From an uncultured Sphingomonadales bacterium (GTDB lineage: Bacteria; Pseudomonadota; Alphaproteobacteria; Sphingomonadales; Sphingomonadaceae): a DNA stretch of 64,000 bases. Positions 35,527 through 45,315 of this stretch are shown here, one piece after another. Under the pieces are notes generated by a model, which was given only the letters and a program-made list of their open reading frames with translations, did not search any database and had not been told where the DNA came from. Made by a program: the position numbers and the translations under genes. Location of the stretch: assembly GCA_903832325.1 (NCBI GenBank), contig CAILBC010000033.1, positions 18,435 through 82,434 of the forward strand, written 5' to 3'. The number at the start of each line of letters is the position of its first letter. Position 1 is the stretch's first letter.

Positions 35527-36291
35527 ATGACCCAGCCCCGTTATTCGCTTGATGGCCGTGTTGCGCTGATTACCGGTGCCAGCTCGGGGATTGGCGCGCA
35601 TCTGGCGCGGTTGTTTGCGGCGGCGGGGGCCAAAGTGGTGCTGGGCGCGCGGCGGGTGGACCGGATTGCGGCGCTGGCAGGCGAGATTGGCGCCAATGCG
35701 CTGCCAGTGGCGATGGATGTGACCGATGAGGCGTCGATCGTGGCCGCGTTCGATGCGGCAGAGGCGCATTTCGGCACGCCCGACACGGTGCTGGCCAATG
35801 CCGGAATTGCCGAGGCGGGGCGCGCGATCGCTTTGTCTGCGGATCAGGTGCGGCGGGTGATCGATACCAATTTTACAGCGGTCTATCTTACCGCGCGTGA
35901 GGCGGCGCGGCGGATGATCGCGGCTGGATCAAAGGAAACCGGGCGCGGCCGCATCGTGCTGACCGGTTCTATCACTGCCGAAATGACCGGACAGGGCGAT
36001 TCGGCCTATGCCGCGAGCAAGGCGGCCGTGGTGCACCTGGGGCGCCAACTGGCGCGCGAATGGGCGCGGCAGGGGATCAATGTGAACACCGTGCAGCCCG
36101 GCTATATCCTGACCGAAATCGATGCCGACTGGTTTGCGACCGACGGTGGCCGGGCGCAAGTTGCCACCTGGCCGCGCCGGCGGCTGACCGGGATTGCCGC
36201 ACTGGATGATCCGATGCTGTTTTTTGCCTCGGATGCTTCGGCTTATGTGACTGGCGCCCATATCACGGTTGATGACGGCCAATCATTGTAG
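35527..36291 (+). CDS. Short-chain dehydrogenase/reductase
   Basis: 254 aa. Cofactor motif TGASSGIG at 17-24, LANAGIAEAG, and catalytic Ser148, Tyr161 and Lys165 in the standard YxxxK spacing. A basic residue pair GARRVDR after the second strand suggests NADP(H). Substrate unknown. The last bases carry a small direct repeat, CATTGTAGGGC then CATTGCAGGGC, again over the stop. Confidence 0.9.
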   Translation: MTQPRYSLDGRVALITGASSGIGAHLARLFAAAGAKVVLGARRVDRIAALAGEIGANALPVAMDVTDEASIVAAFDAAEAHFGTPDTVLANAGIAEAGRAIALSADQVRRVIDTNFTAVYLTAREAARRMIAAGSKETGRGRIVLTGSITAEMTGQGDSAYAASKAAVVHLGRQLAREWARQGINVNTVQPGYILTEIDADWFATDGGRAQVATWPRRRLTGIAALDDPMLFFASDASAYVTGAHITVDDGQSL

Positions 36292-36313
36292 GGCCATTGC
36301 AGGGCTGGTCAGG

Positions 36314-36347
36314 ATCCAGGATTTGGCGCGATTCAGGATTTGGCGAG
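36314..36347 (-). repeat. 17-bp direct repeat across the dsbD-like stop
   Basis: ATCCAGGATTTGGCGCG followed by ATTCAGGATTTGGCGAG. The second unit contains the end of the minus-strand dsbD-like gene including its TGA; the first is a diverged copy in which the stop has become TGG. Confidence 0.75.
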
Positions 36348-38498
36348 ATCGGGCAGGGTTGACGGCGTCATGACTTGCGGCAGTTTCTGCGGTTCGCCGT
36401 TGGCGGGATACCACAAGTAGAGCGGCACGCCGGCAGCGCCGGCGCTGTTGAGGAAGCGGGAGATCACAGGATCGCGCCGCGTCCAGTCGCCCACCAGCAC
36501 GACCACGCCCGCCTTGCGAAAGGCGGCGGCGGTGGCGGCGGTTTCGATCGAGACGTTTTCATTCACTTTGCACGACAGGCACCAGTCGGCAGTGAAATAG
36601 GCGAACACCGGTTTGTGCGCAGCACGTGCGGCATTCAGCGCGGCCTCGCTGAACGGTTGCGCACCGATCAGGCTGGCATCGTCGTGGCGTTCGGCGCTGG
36701 CAAGGCGTGGCACGCCGGCGCCGGCGAGCAGCGCGAGCACGATGAGCGCGGGGGCGAGCCAGCGCGCAACAGGACGGCCCGTGCGCTGGCCGCGCCCGGC
36801 AACGACGAGCAGCACCAGCCCACCGGCGCAGACCGCAATCGTCGCAAGGGCAAAGGCGGTGCCGCCCAGCCGCCAGGCCAGCCAGGCGAGCGCGAGAACG
36901 GTCAGGCCCATCGGCACGGCCATGGCGTGGCGGAACCACACCATCCATGCGCCCGGGCGCGGCAGCACGCGGCGCAGCGCCGGAATGAACCCGATCGCCA
37001 GGAACGGCAGGGCAAGGCCAAGCCCCAGCGCGCCGAACACGGCGAGCGCAGCCACGGTGGGCAGCACCAGCGCCGCGCCCATGGCGGCGGCCATGAACGG
37101 ACCGGTGCAGGGTGTGGCGACAAATGCGGCCAGCAGGCCGGTGCCAAAGGCGCCCCACAGCCCGCCCTTGCCCGGCGCGCCGCCAGACAGCGAAAGGCCG
37201 GGCAATTCGTAAAGCCCGGCAAAATTGGCAGTGATCGCCATGGCCAGCAACAGCAGCACCGCGACCACGCCGGGTTCCTGCAGCTGGAATGCCCAGCCGA
37301 CTTCGCTGCCCGCGGCACGCAGCGCGAGCATCACCCCGCCCAGCGCGAGGCAGGCGAGCGTGACGCCGGCGGTATAGGCCAGCGCCTCGGCATGGGCGTG
37401 CTGGCTGTTGCCGCGCGCCAGCGCCAGCGCCTTGAGGCTGAGAATCGGGAACACGCAAGGCATGACATTGAGCACCAGCCCGCCGGCCAGCGCGCCGAGC
37501 ACCGACAGGCCGAGCAGAGCCCAGGAAAATGCGGCCGGGGCGGCTGCCCCGCGCAGGGGCGTGCCGGCCGCAGGGACGGGCCCGGCGCTGGCGGCAAAGG
37601 TGATCCCGCCGCGATCCTTGCCGGCCGCATCATGGCCCAGCGCCAGCACGCCTGACAGCGCGGCCGGCGCTGTGCCAGTGGCCGTTTTCGACGCGGCCAA
37701 TTCGACAATCAGCGTGTCGCCATTGCGGCTGAATGCCTGCGGGGCGGCATAATCGATCACGCCGTCGCTGGCGATGAACACATGCGGATCGGACAGCGGC
37801 GTGCTGGCGGGAAAGGGAACCGCGAGGCGAAAGACCTTGCCCTGCGGTGCAAACCGCGCCGGTTGATCGAGCGGGGCGGGCAGGGCCGCACGCCAGGCGG
37901 CAAAGCGGGCATCGGCTGCCGGGGTGGCGCCGGGCGCGGCCACCGTGATCGATGCGGTGAGCACGGCATCTTCGGGCACGCAGATCGCTGCGGTGCAGGC
38001 AAGCCACTGCGCCTTTGCCCGCAGCGGCAGAACCGCGCCGGGCGCGGCGTCGCGTGGCAGTGTGAACGGGATCAGGATCGCAAAATCATGGTCATAGACA
38101 TGGTTCATCAGCCCCGCGACGAGCAGGGTCTGCGGCACGGGGAATTGCATCGCGCCGGCCACCGCCCCTTTGGGCAGAGTCCAGTCAAGCGTGGGGGCAA
38201 GTCCGGCATCGCCCGGGTTCGACCAATAGCCGTGCCAATCCTTGTCTGGCTGCATGGTCAGCGCGAGCGTGATTGTTTCGCCGGGCGCGCCGGCGCGTTC
38301 GGGCACGAGTGCGGCGTGGATATGCGTGGGGCCGCTGTTGCCCAGATTGTTGGGGCCCAGTGTGTTCGGGCCCAGGCTATCGGCCATGGCCGGGGCGCAG
38401 GCCATGGCCAGAATTGCCGCGCAAAGTGTTGCAAACAGTCGGCGCAAGGCTGCGAAGTGCGGAAACCGGGCCAGGGGCTGAGGCGTACGAATGGGCAA
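36333..38498 (-). CDS. Thiol:disulfide interchange protein, DsbD type
   Basis: About 721 aa with a signal peptide (LFATLCAAILAMACAPAMA|D). The N-terminal periplasmic domain has a paired-cysteine segment CTAAICVP; the membrane domain has several helices with the redox cysteines in NVMPCVFPIL and ATPCTGPFM; the C-terminal thioredoxin-like domain has WCLSCK. It would pass electrons from cytoplasmic thioredoxin to periplasmic proteins. No ATG or GTG lies near the signal peptide in frame; TTG at 38498 is the best guess, so the start is uncertain. Long open frame further upstream is rejected. Confidence 0.88.
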   Translation of the reverse strand: MPIRTPQPLARFPHFAALRRLFATLCAAILAMACAPAMADSLGPNTLGPNNLGNSGPTHIHAALVPERAGAPGETITLALTMQPDKDWHGYWSNPGDAGLAPTLDWTLPKGAVAGAMQFPVPQTLLVAGLMNHVYDHDFAILIPFTLPRDAAPGAVLPLRAKAQWLACTAAICVPEDAVLTASITVAAPGATPAADARFAAWRAALPAPLDQPARFAPQGKVFRLAVPFPASTPLSDPHVFIASDGVIDYAAPQAFSRNGDTLIVELAASKTATGTAPAALSGVLALGHDAAGKDRGGITFAASAGPVPAAGTPLRGAAAPAAFSWALLGLSVLGALAGGLVLNVMPCVFPILSLKALALARGNSQHAHAEALAYTAGVTLACLALGGVMLALRAAGSEVGWAFQLQEPGVVAVLLLLAMAITANFAGLYELPGLSLSGGAPGKGGLWGAFGTGLLAAFVATPCTGPFMAAAMGAALVLPTVAALAVFGALGLGLALPFLAIGFIPALRRVLPRPGAWMVWFRHAMAVPMGLTVLALAWLAWRLGGTAFALATIAVCAGGLVLLVVAGRGQRTGRPVARWLAPALIVLALLAGAGVPRLASAERHDDASLIGAQPFSEAALNAARAAHKPVFAYFTADWCLSCKVNENVSIETAATAAAFRKAGVVVLVGDWTRRDPVISRFLNSAGAAGVPLYLWYPANGEPQKLPQVMTPSTLPDLAKS

Positions 38499-38634
38499 TT
38501 CCGTTGCGGCGTGACAATGGTGCAGGCCCCCTTGCACCGCGCGCTGGGGAAGGCCATCAGGGCCGAAGATACGAACCCCGCCCGGCCGAGTCCAGCGCCC
38601 AGCCGGACAGGTCTGCCCAGGAGCATCAAGAACC

Positions 38635-40320
38635 GTGACCTTTGCCCACAAAGCCTTGCTGTTGCTGGCCTCCTTGACCCTGCCCTGCATGCCGGTGGCG
38701 ATGGCGCGCGACCAGGCGAAGGCGGCAGCGCCGGCAGCCGCTCCGGCGCCCGCAGCCGACGCGCCAAAGCTGGTTATCGCGATTGCGGTGGACCAGTTTT
38801 CGGCCGACCTGTTTGCGCAATACCGGTCGCACATGACCGGCGGGCTGGCGCGGCTGGCAGGTGGCGGGGTGTTTCCCGCAGGGTTCCAGTCGCATGCCGC
38901 GACCGAGACGTGTCCCGGCCATTCGACCATTCTGACCGGCATGCGCCCGGCGCACACCGGGATCATCGCCAACACCTGGTTTGACCTGTCGGTGGCACGC
39001 GCCAACAAGGCGGTTTACTGCGCCGAGGACGAAACGAAGACCGCCGCGGCGCCGGGCGACTATGTGGCCTCTGTCGGGCATCTGAAAGTGCCGACTTTGG
39101 GCGAGCGGATCAAGGCGGTCTGGCCGACCAGCCGCAATATTGCGGTTTCGGGCAAGGACCGTGCCGCGCTGATGATGGGCGGGCACAAGATCGACGAAGT
39201 CTATTGGTGGAAGGGCAAGAGCTTTGTCACGCTGGACGGGCAGACCGCATCGCCATCGGTGGGAGAGGCCAACGCGGCGGCGGCGGCGCTGATCGCGTCA
39301 GGGGCGCCGGCGTTCGACTTGCCCGGGGATTGCGCGGCGCACGAACGCGCGGTGACGGCGGGCCCGGTCACTGTCGGGACCGGAAGATTTGCGCTCAACC
39401 CCGGGGATGCGACTGCGTTTCGCGTTTCGCCGCGGATCGATCGCGCGGTGCTGGAACTGGCGCTGCGGCTGGTCGATGCCGACCGGCTGGGCCGCGCGGC
39501 GACGCCCGACGTGCTGGCGATCAGTCTGTCGGCGACCGATTACATCGGCCACGGCTATGGCACACAAGGCACCGAAATGTGCATCCAGGTGCACCAGATC
39601 GATGCGGCGCTGGGCGCGTTCTTTGCCGCGCTCGATACCCGCGGGATCGATTATGGCGTGGTACTGACCGCCGACCACGGCGGGTTTGACATGCCCGAGC
39701 GCCAGAACGAGCAGGCCATGCCGCAGGCGCAGCGCGCCGATGTGGCGCTGCTGCCCAAGGCGCTGTCAGAGCGTGTGGGCGCTAAGCTGGGGCTTGATCC
39801 CAAGGGGCTGTTTGTGGGTGAGGGCGCATCGGGCGACGTGTGGGTGCGCACCGATCTGACGCCTGCGCAAAAGACCGCCGCGATTGCCGCCGCGCGTGAC
39901 GATCTGCTGGCACGTCCGCAAGTGGCCGCGGTGTTCAGCGCCGCCGAACTGGCCGCAACGCCCATGCCGACGGGATCGCCGGAAACCTGGACCCCGATTC
40001 AGCGCGCGCGGGCTTCCTACTATGCGCCGGTGTCGGGGGATTTCGTGACGTTGCTGAAACGTGGCGTGATGGCCATGCCGATGCCAGGGCCGGGCTATGT
40101 GGCAACGCATGGCAGCCCGTGGGATTATGACCGGCGCGTGCCGATCCTGTTCTGGCGCAAAGGGATGACCGGGTTCGAACAGGCCAGCCCGGTGGAAACG
40201 GTGGACATCGCGCCAACCCTGGCCGCGTGGGTCGGGCTGAAGCTGCCCGCCGGTACGTTTGACGGGCGTTGCCTCGATCTCGATGCCGGGCCGGGCACGA
40301 CATGCGGAGCGCCGCAATGA
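38635..40320 (+). CDS. phoK: Alkaline phosphatase, Sphingomonas PhoK type
   Basis: 561-aa exported phosphomonoesterase of the nucleotide pyrophosphatase/phosphodiesterase superfamily. Signal peptide to about residue 24. The active-site residues known for the Sphingomonas enzyme (Thr89, Asn110, Lys171, Arg173) all reappear here with a constant +3 offset: Thr92 in ATETCPGHS, Asn113 in IIANTWFD, Lys174 and Arg176 in SGKDRAAL. Metal ligands are visible in AVDQFSADL, TDYIGHG and TADHGG. The start is GTG 38635. It overlaps the next gene by ATGA. Role: phosphate scavenging in the periplasm. Confidence 0.9.
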   Translation: MTFAHKALLLLASLTLPCMPVAMARDQAKAAAPAAAPAPAADAPKLVIAIAVDQFSADLFAQYRSHMTGGLARLAGGGVFPAGFQSHAATETCPGHSTILTGMRPAHTGIIANTWFDLSVARANKAVYCAEDETKTAAAPGDYVASVGHLKVPTLGERIKAVWPTSRNIAVSGKDRAALMMGGHKIDEVYWWKGKSFVTLDGQTASPSVGEANAAAAALIASGAPAFDLPGDCAAHERAVTAGPVTVGTGRFALNPGDATAFRVSPRIDRAVLELALRLVDADRLGRAATPDVLAISLSATDYIGHGYGTQGTEMCIQVHQIDAALGAFFAALDTRGIDYGVVLTADHGGFDMPERQNEQAMPQAQRADVALLPKALSERVGAKLGLDPKGLFVGEGASGDVWVRTDLTPAQKTAAIAAARDDLLARPQVAAVFSAAELAATPMPTGSPETWTPIQRARASYYAPVSGDFVTLLKRGVMAMPMPGPGYVATHGSPWDYDRRVPILFWRKGMTGFEQASPVETVDIAPTLAAWVGLKLPAGTFDGRCLDLDAGPGTTCGAPQ

Positions 40321-41552
40321 CCGGATCGCTGGGCACGGCGCGGCTTTCGGCCGATGTGATCATTCTGGGCGGTGGCCTGGTGGGGATGACGCTGGCGATC
40401 GGGCTGGCGCGCGAAGGGGTTTCCAGCGTGGTGGTCGATCAATCCGACCCCGCAACGCAGACTGCGACGGGGTTTGATGGCCGCGCCTCGGCGATTTCGA
40501 CGGCAAGCTGGAACCTCTATACCAATCTGGGCATGGCTGCCGATCTGGAACCGCGCGGCTGCCCGATTGCGGCGATCGCGGTGACCGACGCGATGAAGCC
40601 GGGGCGGATCGATTTCCGGCCCGGGGGCGATGAAGGATCGCTGGGGCGGATGTTTGCCAACCGCGATCTGCGGCTGGTGATGTACCAGGTCGCCGCCCGC
40701 GAACAGCTGATCACCTTTCTGCCCAATGCCCATGTCGCAACCCGGCACCGTGATGCGCACGGGGTTGCAGTGACGCTGGCCGATAGCCGGGTGCTGGAAG
40801 GGCGGCTGCTGGTTGCGGCCGAAGGGCGCCGGTCCCCCACACGCGACGAGGCCGGGTTTACGCCAGCGCGCTGGAGCTATCACCACCGTGCGATCATCGC
40901 CGGGCTGGTGCATGAACGCAGCCACGACAATGTGGCCTGGGAAATTTTCTATCCGGCGGGGCCGTTTGCGCTGTTGCCGCTGTTGGATGACGAAGCCGGG
41001 CGCCATCGCAGTGCGCTGGTCTGGACTGTGGCCGAAGACGATGCCGCCGGGGTTCTGGCGTTGCCCGAAGCGGCGTTTCTGGGCGAAGTGGCGCGGCGCA
41101 TGGGCGATTTGTTCGGCACGATCGAACTGGCCAGCGCGCGGACATCCTATCCGCTGGATTTCCACCACACCGCCAAAGTGGTCGAACAGCGGCTGGTGCT
41201 GGTGGGCGATGCGGCGCACGGCATGCATCCGATTGCCGGGCAGGGGCTGAACCTGGGGTTGCGCGATGTGGCCGCGCTGGTCGAAGTGCTGGCCGAAGGC
41301 ATGCGCATGGGGCTGGACCCGGGCGATGCGCAACTGCTGCACCGCTATGAACGCTGGCGCGCGCTCGACAGCTTTATGGTGGCGGGCGCGACCGACGTGC
41401 TGACGCGCCTGTTTGGCATTCCCGGGCGGCTGCCTTCGGCGGTGCGGCGGCTGGGCATGGCCGGCGTGCAACGCAGCCCGGCGCTGAAGCGCTTTTTCAT
41501 GGACGAAGCGCGCGGGATGAGCGGGAAATTGCCAGCTCTGTTGCAGGCCTGA
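40317..41552 (+). CDS. UbiH/UbiF-family FAD-dependent hydroxylase
   Basis: 411 aa. FAD motif ILGGGLVGMTLAIGLA, the middle motif AAEGRRSPTR and the ribityl-binding LVGDAAHGMHPIAGQGLNLGLRDV are those of ubiquinone-biosynthesis hydroxylases. A role in one of the ring hydroxylations of ubiquinone is likely, though which position cannot be read. The start overlaps the phoK stop as ATGA, an unusual pairing with no obvious functional link. Confidence 0.88.
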   Translation: MTGSLGTARLSADVIILGGGLVGMTLAIGLAREGVSSVVVDQSDPATQTATGFDGRASAISTASWNLYTNLGMAADLEPRGCPIAAIAVTDAMKPGRIDFRPGGDEGSLGRMFANRDLRLVMYQVAAREQLITFLPNAHVATRHRDAHGVAVTLADSRVLEGRLLVAAEGRRSPTRDEAGFTPARWSYHHRAIIAGLVHERSHDNVAWEIFYPAGPFALLPLLDDEAGRHRSALVWTVAEDDAAGVLALPEAAFLGEVARRMGDLFGTIELASARTSYPLDFHHTAKVVEQRLVLVGDAAHGMHPIAGQGLNLGLRDVAALVEVLAEGMRMGLDPGDAQLLHRYERWRALDSFMVAGATDVLTRLFGIPGRLPSAVRRLGMAGVQRSPALKRFFMDEARGMSGKLPALLQA

Positions 41553-41594
41553 ACGCCCTGTTGCAGGCCTGAGCGTCCTGTTGCAGGCCTGATC
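41538..41594 (+). repeat. 20-bp tandem repeat across the UbiH-like stop
   Basis: CTGTTGCAGGCCTGAACGCC, then CTGTTGCAGGCCTGAGCGTC, then a third partial copy. The first contains the gene's last codons and TGA. The period of 20 does not keep frame, yet each copy retains GCCTGA. Confidence 0.88.
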
Positions 41595-41596
41595 GG

Positions 41597-42514
41597 TCAA
41601 TCCGGTTTGGTTGCCTTTGCCGGTGTCGCTGAAGCCGGTGCGGCCGCAGGTGTTGCCGGGGATGCCGGTGCGGGCGCTGGGGCCAGTGCGGCACTTTCCA
41701 GCTGATCGAGCGCGTGCTGCGTGGCCTGCCATTCGCGGGCGTGGGCGATCCAGTCGGTGGCGGCATCCTTGCCCGGCATGCGCTGGATTTCGGCCATGGC
41801 CAGATCGACGCGTTGGCCGGCGAGTGCGATGCGTGCGCGGTTGATCCGGCTTTCGGGCGCGGGCGAGGGCATATCGTCGTGGCGGATCACGAAGAGGCCT
41901 GCGAATTGGCGCGACAGCCAGTCCCAGCTGCCTTCGTTGGCCGGGCCGTTGACCAGTTTGGGCGTGATCAGCGTGAATTCTTCGGTCAACCCGCCCATTG
42001 TCACCGGTTTTTGCGCGGCGGCGACAATCTGGTCGACGGCGGTGGGCTGGCCTTCGCCAAAGCGGATGCGCAGCGCGGTTTCCAGATAACCGAGCGGTTG
42101 CCCCCGATCGATCGCGCGCCGTGCGGCGAGCGCGACAAGCAGCGATTCGGCGCGGGTGGCCTGGCCCGACGCCGCGGCGGCCTGCTGGCCCAGTTCGGCC
42201 AGGCGCTGTTGCAGCGCGGTAAGGCGCGCGGTGGCATCGGCGAGCGCGGCATTGGTGGCGATCAGGTTGCCCTGCGCGACGATCGTTGCGCTTGCGGCGG
42301 ACGGGGCGGCGCTGGCCGAGGCTGACGGCGGATTGGTTGCAGGGTCGGTGATCATCGGGAGGGCAGTGCGCAACCAGCCGGTGTGCCAGCCGTACCACGC
42401 GCCCCCGCCCAGCCCGGCGAGGATCAGTGTGGCCAGCACGACTGCCAACCCGCGCCTGCCCGCCGGCCGGGCCGCGCGCGAATCGACCAATGGACGGAAC
42501 GTCATGTCCTGCAT
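41597..42514 (-). CDS. Mitofilin-like/HemX-like membrane protein
   Basis: 305 aa. A single transmembrane helix at about residues 22-44 follows a basic N terminus; then an Ala/Ser-rich linker, a coiled-coil segment (DATARLTALQQRLAELGQQ) and a helical domain, ending in an Ala/Pro tail. Position directly after hemC-hemD matches alphaproteobacterial hem loci, where this gene encodes a mitofilin-domain protein. A role at the membrane near haem synthesis is inferred from place only. Its start could also be the ATG at 42505. Confidence 0.72.
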   Translation of the reverse strand: MQDMTFRPLVDSRAARPAGRRGLAVVLATLILAGLGGGAWYGWHTGWLRTALPMITDPATNPPSASASAAPSAASATIVAQGNLIATNAALADATARLTALQQRLAELGQQAAAASGQATRAESLLVALAARRAIDRGQPLGYLETALRIRFGEGQPTAVDQIVAAAQKPVTMGGLTEEFTLITPKLVNGPANEGSWDWLSRQFAGLFVIRHDDMPSPAPESRINRARIALAGQRVDLAMAEIQRMPGKDAATDWIAHAREWQATQHALDQLESAALAPAPAPASPATPAAAPASATPAKATKPD

Positions 42515-42547
42515 GCGTGATTTTTCACTTTATCCGTGGCCCCGAAG

Positions 42548-43231
42548 TCACACTGTCTGACACATTTGCTGCGCCAAGGAAAGTAGTGCTTCGTCGTCGG
42601 GACTGGCGGCAATCCCGACTTTTTCCCAGTTCGGGCCGACTGCCTGGGCGATTCGCGGGGCAAGGCAGGCCAGCGCAACGCGCGTGCGCGGCAGATCGTG
42701 GCGGGTGCAGGCCAGTGCCCAATGGCGCGCCGCCTCGGCCGAATGGAGCAGCACCAGCACCGGGCCCTGCCGCACCAGATCCGCCGCAGCCGGGTCAAGC
42801 GGCAATGCCGCCGCCGCATAGACCACGACATCGTCAATGGTGACGCCCGAGGGCGGGGCAAGCGGCACATGGGCCTGCCCCGCGAGCCGCAGATAGCGGC
42901 CGGGGGCCAGCTGTGTGACCACGCCTTGCAGTCCGCCCTGGCCGATCGCGCCGACGGCAAACCCCGCCTGCTGCGCGGCGCGCGCGGTGGCGGCGCCGAC
43001 GGCATGGACCGGGATTGCGCGCAAGGTGGCAAGGGACGGGCCGCCATGAGCAAAGACCGCGGCGCTGCCCACCAGCAGGCCATCCCATGCGCCCTCAGGC
43101 AGCGCCCAGTCGAGCGGGCGATAGGCAAACAGCGGCGCGGCACTGGCATCGATCCCGCGCGCGCGGGCCGCGGCGCAGGTGGCGTCATTGCCCGGTTGCG
43201 GGCGCAGCACCAGCGCCGGCCGTGATGCCAT
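42548..43231 (-). CDS. hemD: Uroporphyrinogen-III synthase
   Basis: 227 aa. The family diverges strongly in sequence; the fold pattern RPQPGNDATCAAARARG at the start, [27 protein letters not shown] and LHSAEAARHW fits HemD. Placement 8 bp after hemC makes the assignment firm. It closes hydroxymethylbilane to the type III ring. Confidence 0.87.
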   Translation of the reverse strand: MASRPALVLRPQPGNDATCAAARARGIDASAAPLFAYRPLDWALPEGAWDGLLVGSAAVFAHGGPSLATLRAIPVHAVGAATARAAQQAGFAVGAIGQGGLQGVVTQLAPGRYLRLAGQAHVPLAPPSGVTIDDVVVYAAAALPLDPAAADLVRQGPVLVLLHSAEAARHWALACTRHDLPRTRVALACLAPRIAQAVGPNWEKVGIAASPDDEALLSLAQQMCQTV

Positions 43232-43239
43232 CGCCCGGA

Positions 43240-44220
43240 TCAGGTGCCGGTGCCTGCGCCCGTGAAATGGGCGCGGATTGACGGCGGCGCCATGGCCAGC
43301 AGCGTGTCGGCGAGCGCGGCGGCGGCTTCGGGCCGGTCAACCGGCACTTCGCAGGTGGCGCCGATGCGGTCGGTGCCATCAGGGCTGTAGAGCGCGGCAG
43401 TAAGGTTCAGCCGGGCGCCATCGTGGCGGGTCAGCACCGCGATCGGGCTGTGGCAGGTGCCGCCAAGCCCGGCCAGCAGCGCGCGTTCGGCGCGGATTGC
43501 GGCATGGCTGGGCGCGTGGTCGATCGCCGCCAGCAGCGCGACCAGATCGGTGCGCGCGGCCAGGCATTCGATGCCGATGGCCCCTTGGGCCGGTGCGGGA
43601 AGCCAGGTTTGGGCATCGAGCGGCGTGCCAACCGGATCGCCGCCCAGCCGTTCGAGCCCGGCGGCCGCCAGCAGCGTGACATCGGCCTCCCCGCGTTCCA
43701 GCCGGCCCAGCCGTGTCGCGACATTGCCGCGAAACGACACCACCGTGACATCGGGGCGGGCATGGAGCATCTGCGCGGCGCGGCGCGGCGCGCTGGTGCC
43801 GACGCGCGCGCCGGCGGGAATGGCGGCAATGCTGTCAGCGCCGATCAACACATCGCGCACATCGGCGCGCGGCAGCACCGCGGCAATGGTGAGTGTGTGC
43901 GGGCGCAGCGTTTCGACATCTTTCATCGAATGGACCGCGGCATCGATCGTGCCATCGGCCAGCCAGAGATCGAGTTCCTTGGTCCACAGCGCCTTGCCGC
44001 CGATTTCGGCAAGCGGGCGATCAAGCACGCGATCGCCGCTGGCCACCACCGGCACGAGTTCGACCGCGCTTTCGGGCCAGCCGTGCGCGGCGCACAATCG
44101 GGCGCGGGTTTCGATGGCCTGGGCCATGGCCAGCGGCGATTGGCGGGTGCCCAGCCGAATCGCGCGCAGCGGCGCTGTGGAATGGGAATCGGGCGACAGG
44201 AGTGTGACGGGCTCGTTCAT
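43240..44220 (-). CDS. hemC: Hydroxymethylbilane synthase (porphobilinogen deaminase)
   Basis: 326 aa. [14 protein letters not shown] at the start, [21 protein letters not shown] and FRGNVATRL are typical; the dipyrromethane cofactor attaches to Cys256 in [10 protein letters not shown]. First gene of a hemC-hemD-mitofilin-like operon, divergent from tsaD with 45 bp between starts. Cytoplasmic haem precursor synthesis. Confidence 0.95.
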   Translation of the reverse strand: MNEPVTLLSPDSHSTAPLRAIRLGTRQSPLAMAQAIETRARLCAAHGWPESAVELVPVVASGDRVLDRPLAEIGGKALWTKELDLWLADGTIDAAVHSMKDVETLRPHTLTIAAVLPRADVRDVLIGADSIAAIPAGARVGTSAPRRAAQMLHARPDVTVVSFRGNVATRLGRLERGEADVTLLAAAGLERLGGDPVGTPLDAQTWLPAPAQGAIGIECLAARTDLVALLAAIDHAPSHAAIRAERALLAGLGGTCHSPIAVLTRHDGARLNLTAALYSPDGTDRIGATCEVPVDRPEAAAALADTLLAMAPPSIRAHFTGAGTGT

Positions 44221-44265
44221 GCGCCGCTTGCCGTACCTGTGATTATCTCTAAGGGGAAGCTCCCC

Positions 44266-45315
44266 ATGGCTTTGATCCTCGGCATCGAATCTTCGTGCGA
44301 CGAAACCGCAGTGGCGGTTATCGACGATCACGGCACGACGCTGGATACGCGCGTGGTGGCCCAGCGTATCGCTTCGCAGGATGCCGCGCACCGTCCATAT
44401 GGCGGAGTTGTGCCCGAAATTGCGGCGCGTGCGCATGCCGAAGTGTTGGCGCCGATGGTGGCCGATACGCTGCGCGATGCCGGGCTGACGCTCGACGGGC
44501 TGGATGCGATTGCCGCCACGGCCGGTCCCGGGCTGATCGGCGGGGTGATGGTCGGGCTGGTCACGGGCAAGGCGCTGGCGATGGCCGCGGGCAAGCCGCT
44601 GATCGCGGTGAACCATCTGGAAGGGCACGCGTTGTCACCGCGCCTGGCCGATCCGTCGCTGGCCTATCCCTATCTGCTGCTGCTGGTTTCGGGCGGGCAT
44701 TGCCAGATTCTGGAAGTGCGCGGGCTGGGCGATTATCGCCGGCTGGCAACGACGATCGACGATGCACTGGGCGAAGCGTTTGACAAGACGGCCAAGATCC
44801 TGGGGCTGGGCTATCCCGGCGGCCCGGCGGTGGAGCGCATGGCGCGCGCAGGCGATCCGCGCGCGGTGCCATTGCCGCGGCCATTGCTGGGCAGCGCCGA
44901 GCCGCATTTTTCGTTCGCCGGGCTGAAAAGCGCGGTTTTGCGCGCGCATGACACCGGGCGCCACGATGCCGCAGACCTGGCCGCCGCGTTTCAGCAGGCG
45001 GCGATCGACTGCGTGATCGATCGCACCCGCATGGCACTGCGCGTGACGGGTCCGGCAACCGCGCTGGTGGTGGCCGGCGGCGTTGCGGCAAACCGCGCGC
45101 TGCGGGGTGCGCTGGAGACGCTGGGCGCAGAGGCCGGGCTGCGGCTGGTGGCGCCGCCGCCGGCATTGTGCACCGACAATGCGGCGATGATCGGCTGGGC
45201 CGGGGCCGAACGCCATGCGCGCGGGCTGCATGATGCGCTCGACGTGGTTGCGCGGCCGCGCTGGCCGCTGGATGCCACGGCCGCCCCCGTTCGCGGCGCC
45301 GGGGTGAAGGCGTGA
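44266..45315 (+). CDS. tsaD: tRNA N6-threonylcarbamoyladenosine synthase subunit TsaD
   Basis: 349 aa, ASKHA fold. [13 protein letters not shown] opens the protein; metal-binding His residues are in [13 protein letters not shown] and [19 protein letters not shown] and [13 protein letters not shown] follow. Essential step of t6A tRNA modification. AAGGGGAAG lies upstream of the ATG. Overlaps gpsA by GTGA. Confidence 0.95.
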   Translation: MALILGIESSCDETAVAVIDDHGTTLDTRVVAQRIASQDAAHRPYGGVVPEIAARAHAEVLAPMVADTLRDAGLTLDGLDAIAATAGPGLIGGVMVGLVTGKALAMAAGKPLIAVNHLEGHALSPRLADPSLAYPYLLLLVSGGHCQILEVRGLGDYRRLATTIDDALGEAFDKTAKILGLGYPGGPAVERMARAGDPRAVPLPRPLLGSAEPHFSFAGLKSAVLRAHDTGRHDAADLAAAFQQAAIDCVIDRTRMALRVTGPATALVVAGGVAANRALRGALETLGAEAGLRLVAPPPALCTDNAAMIGWAGAERHARGLHDALDVVARPRWPLDATAAPVRGAGVKA

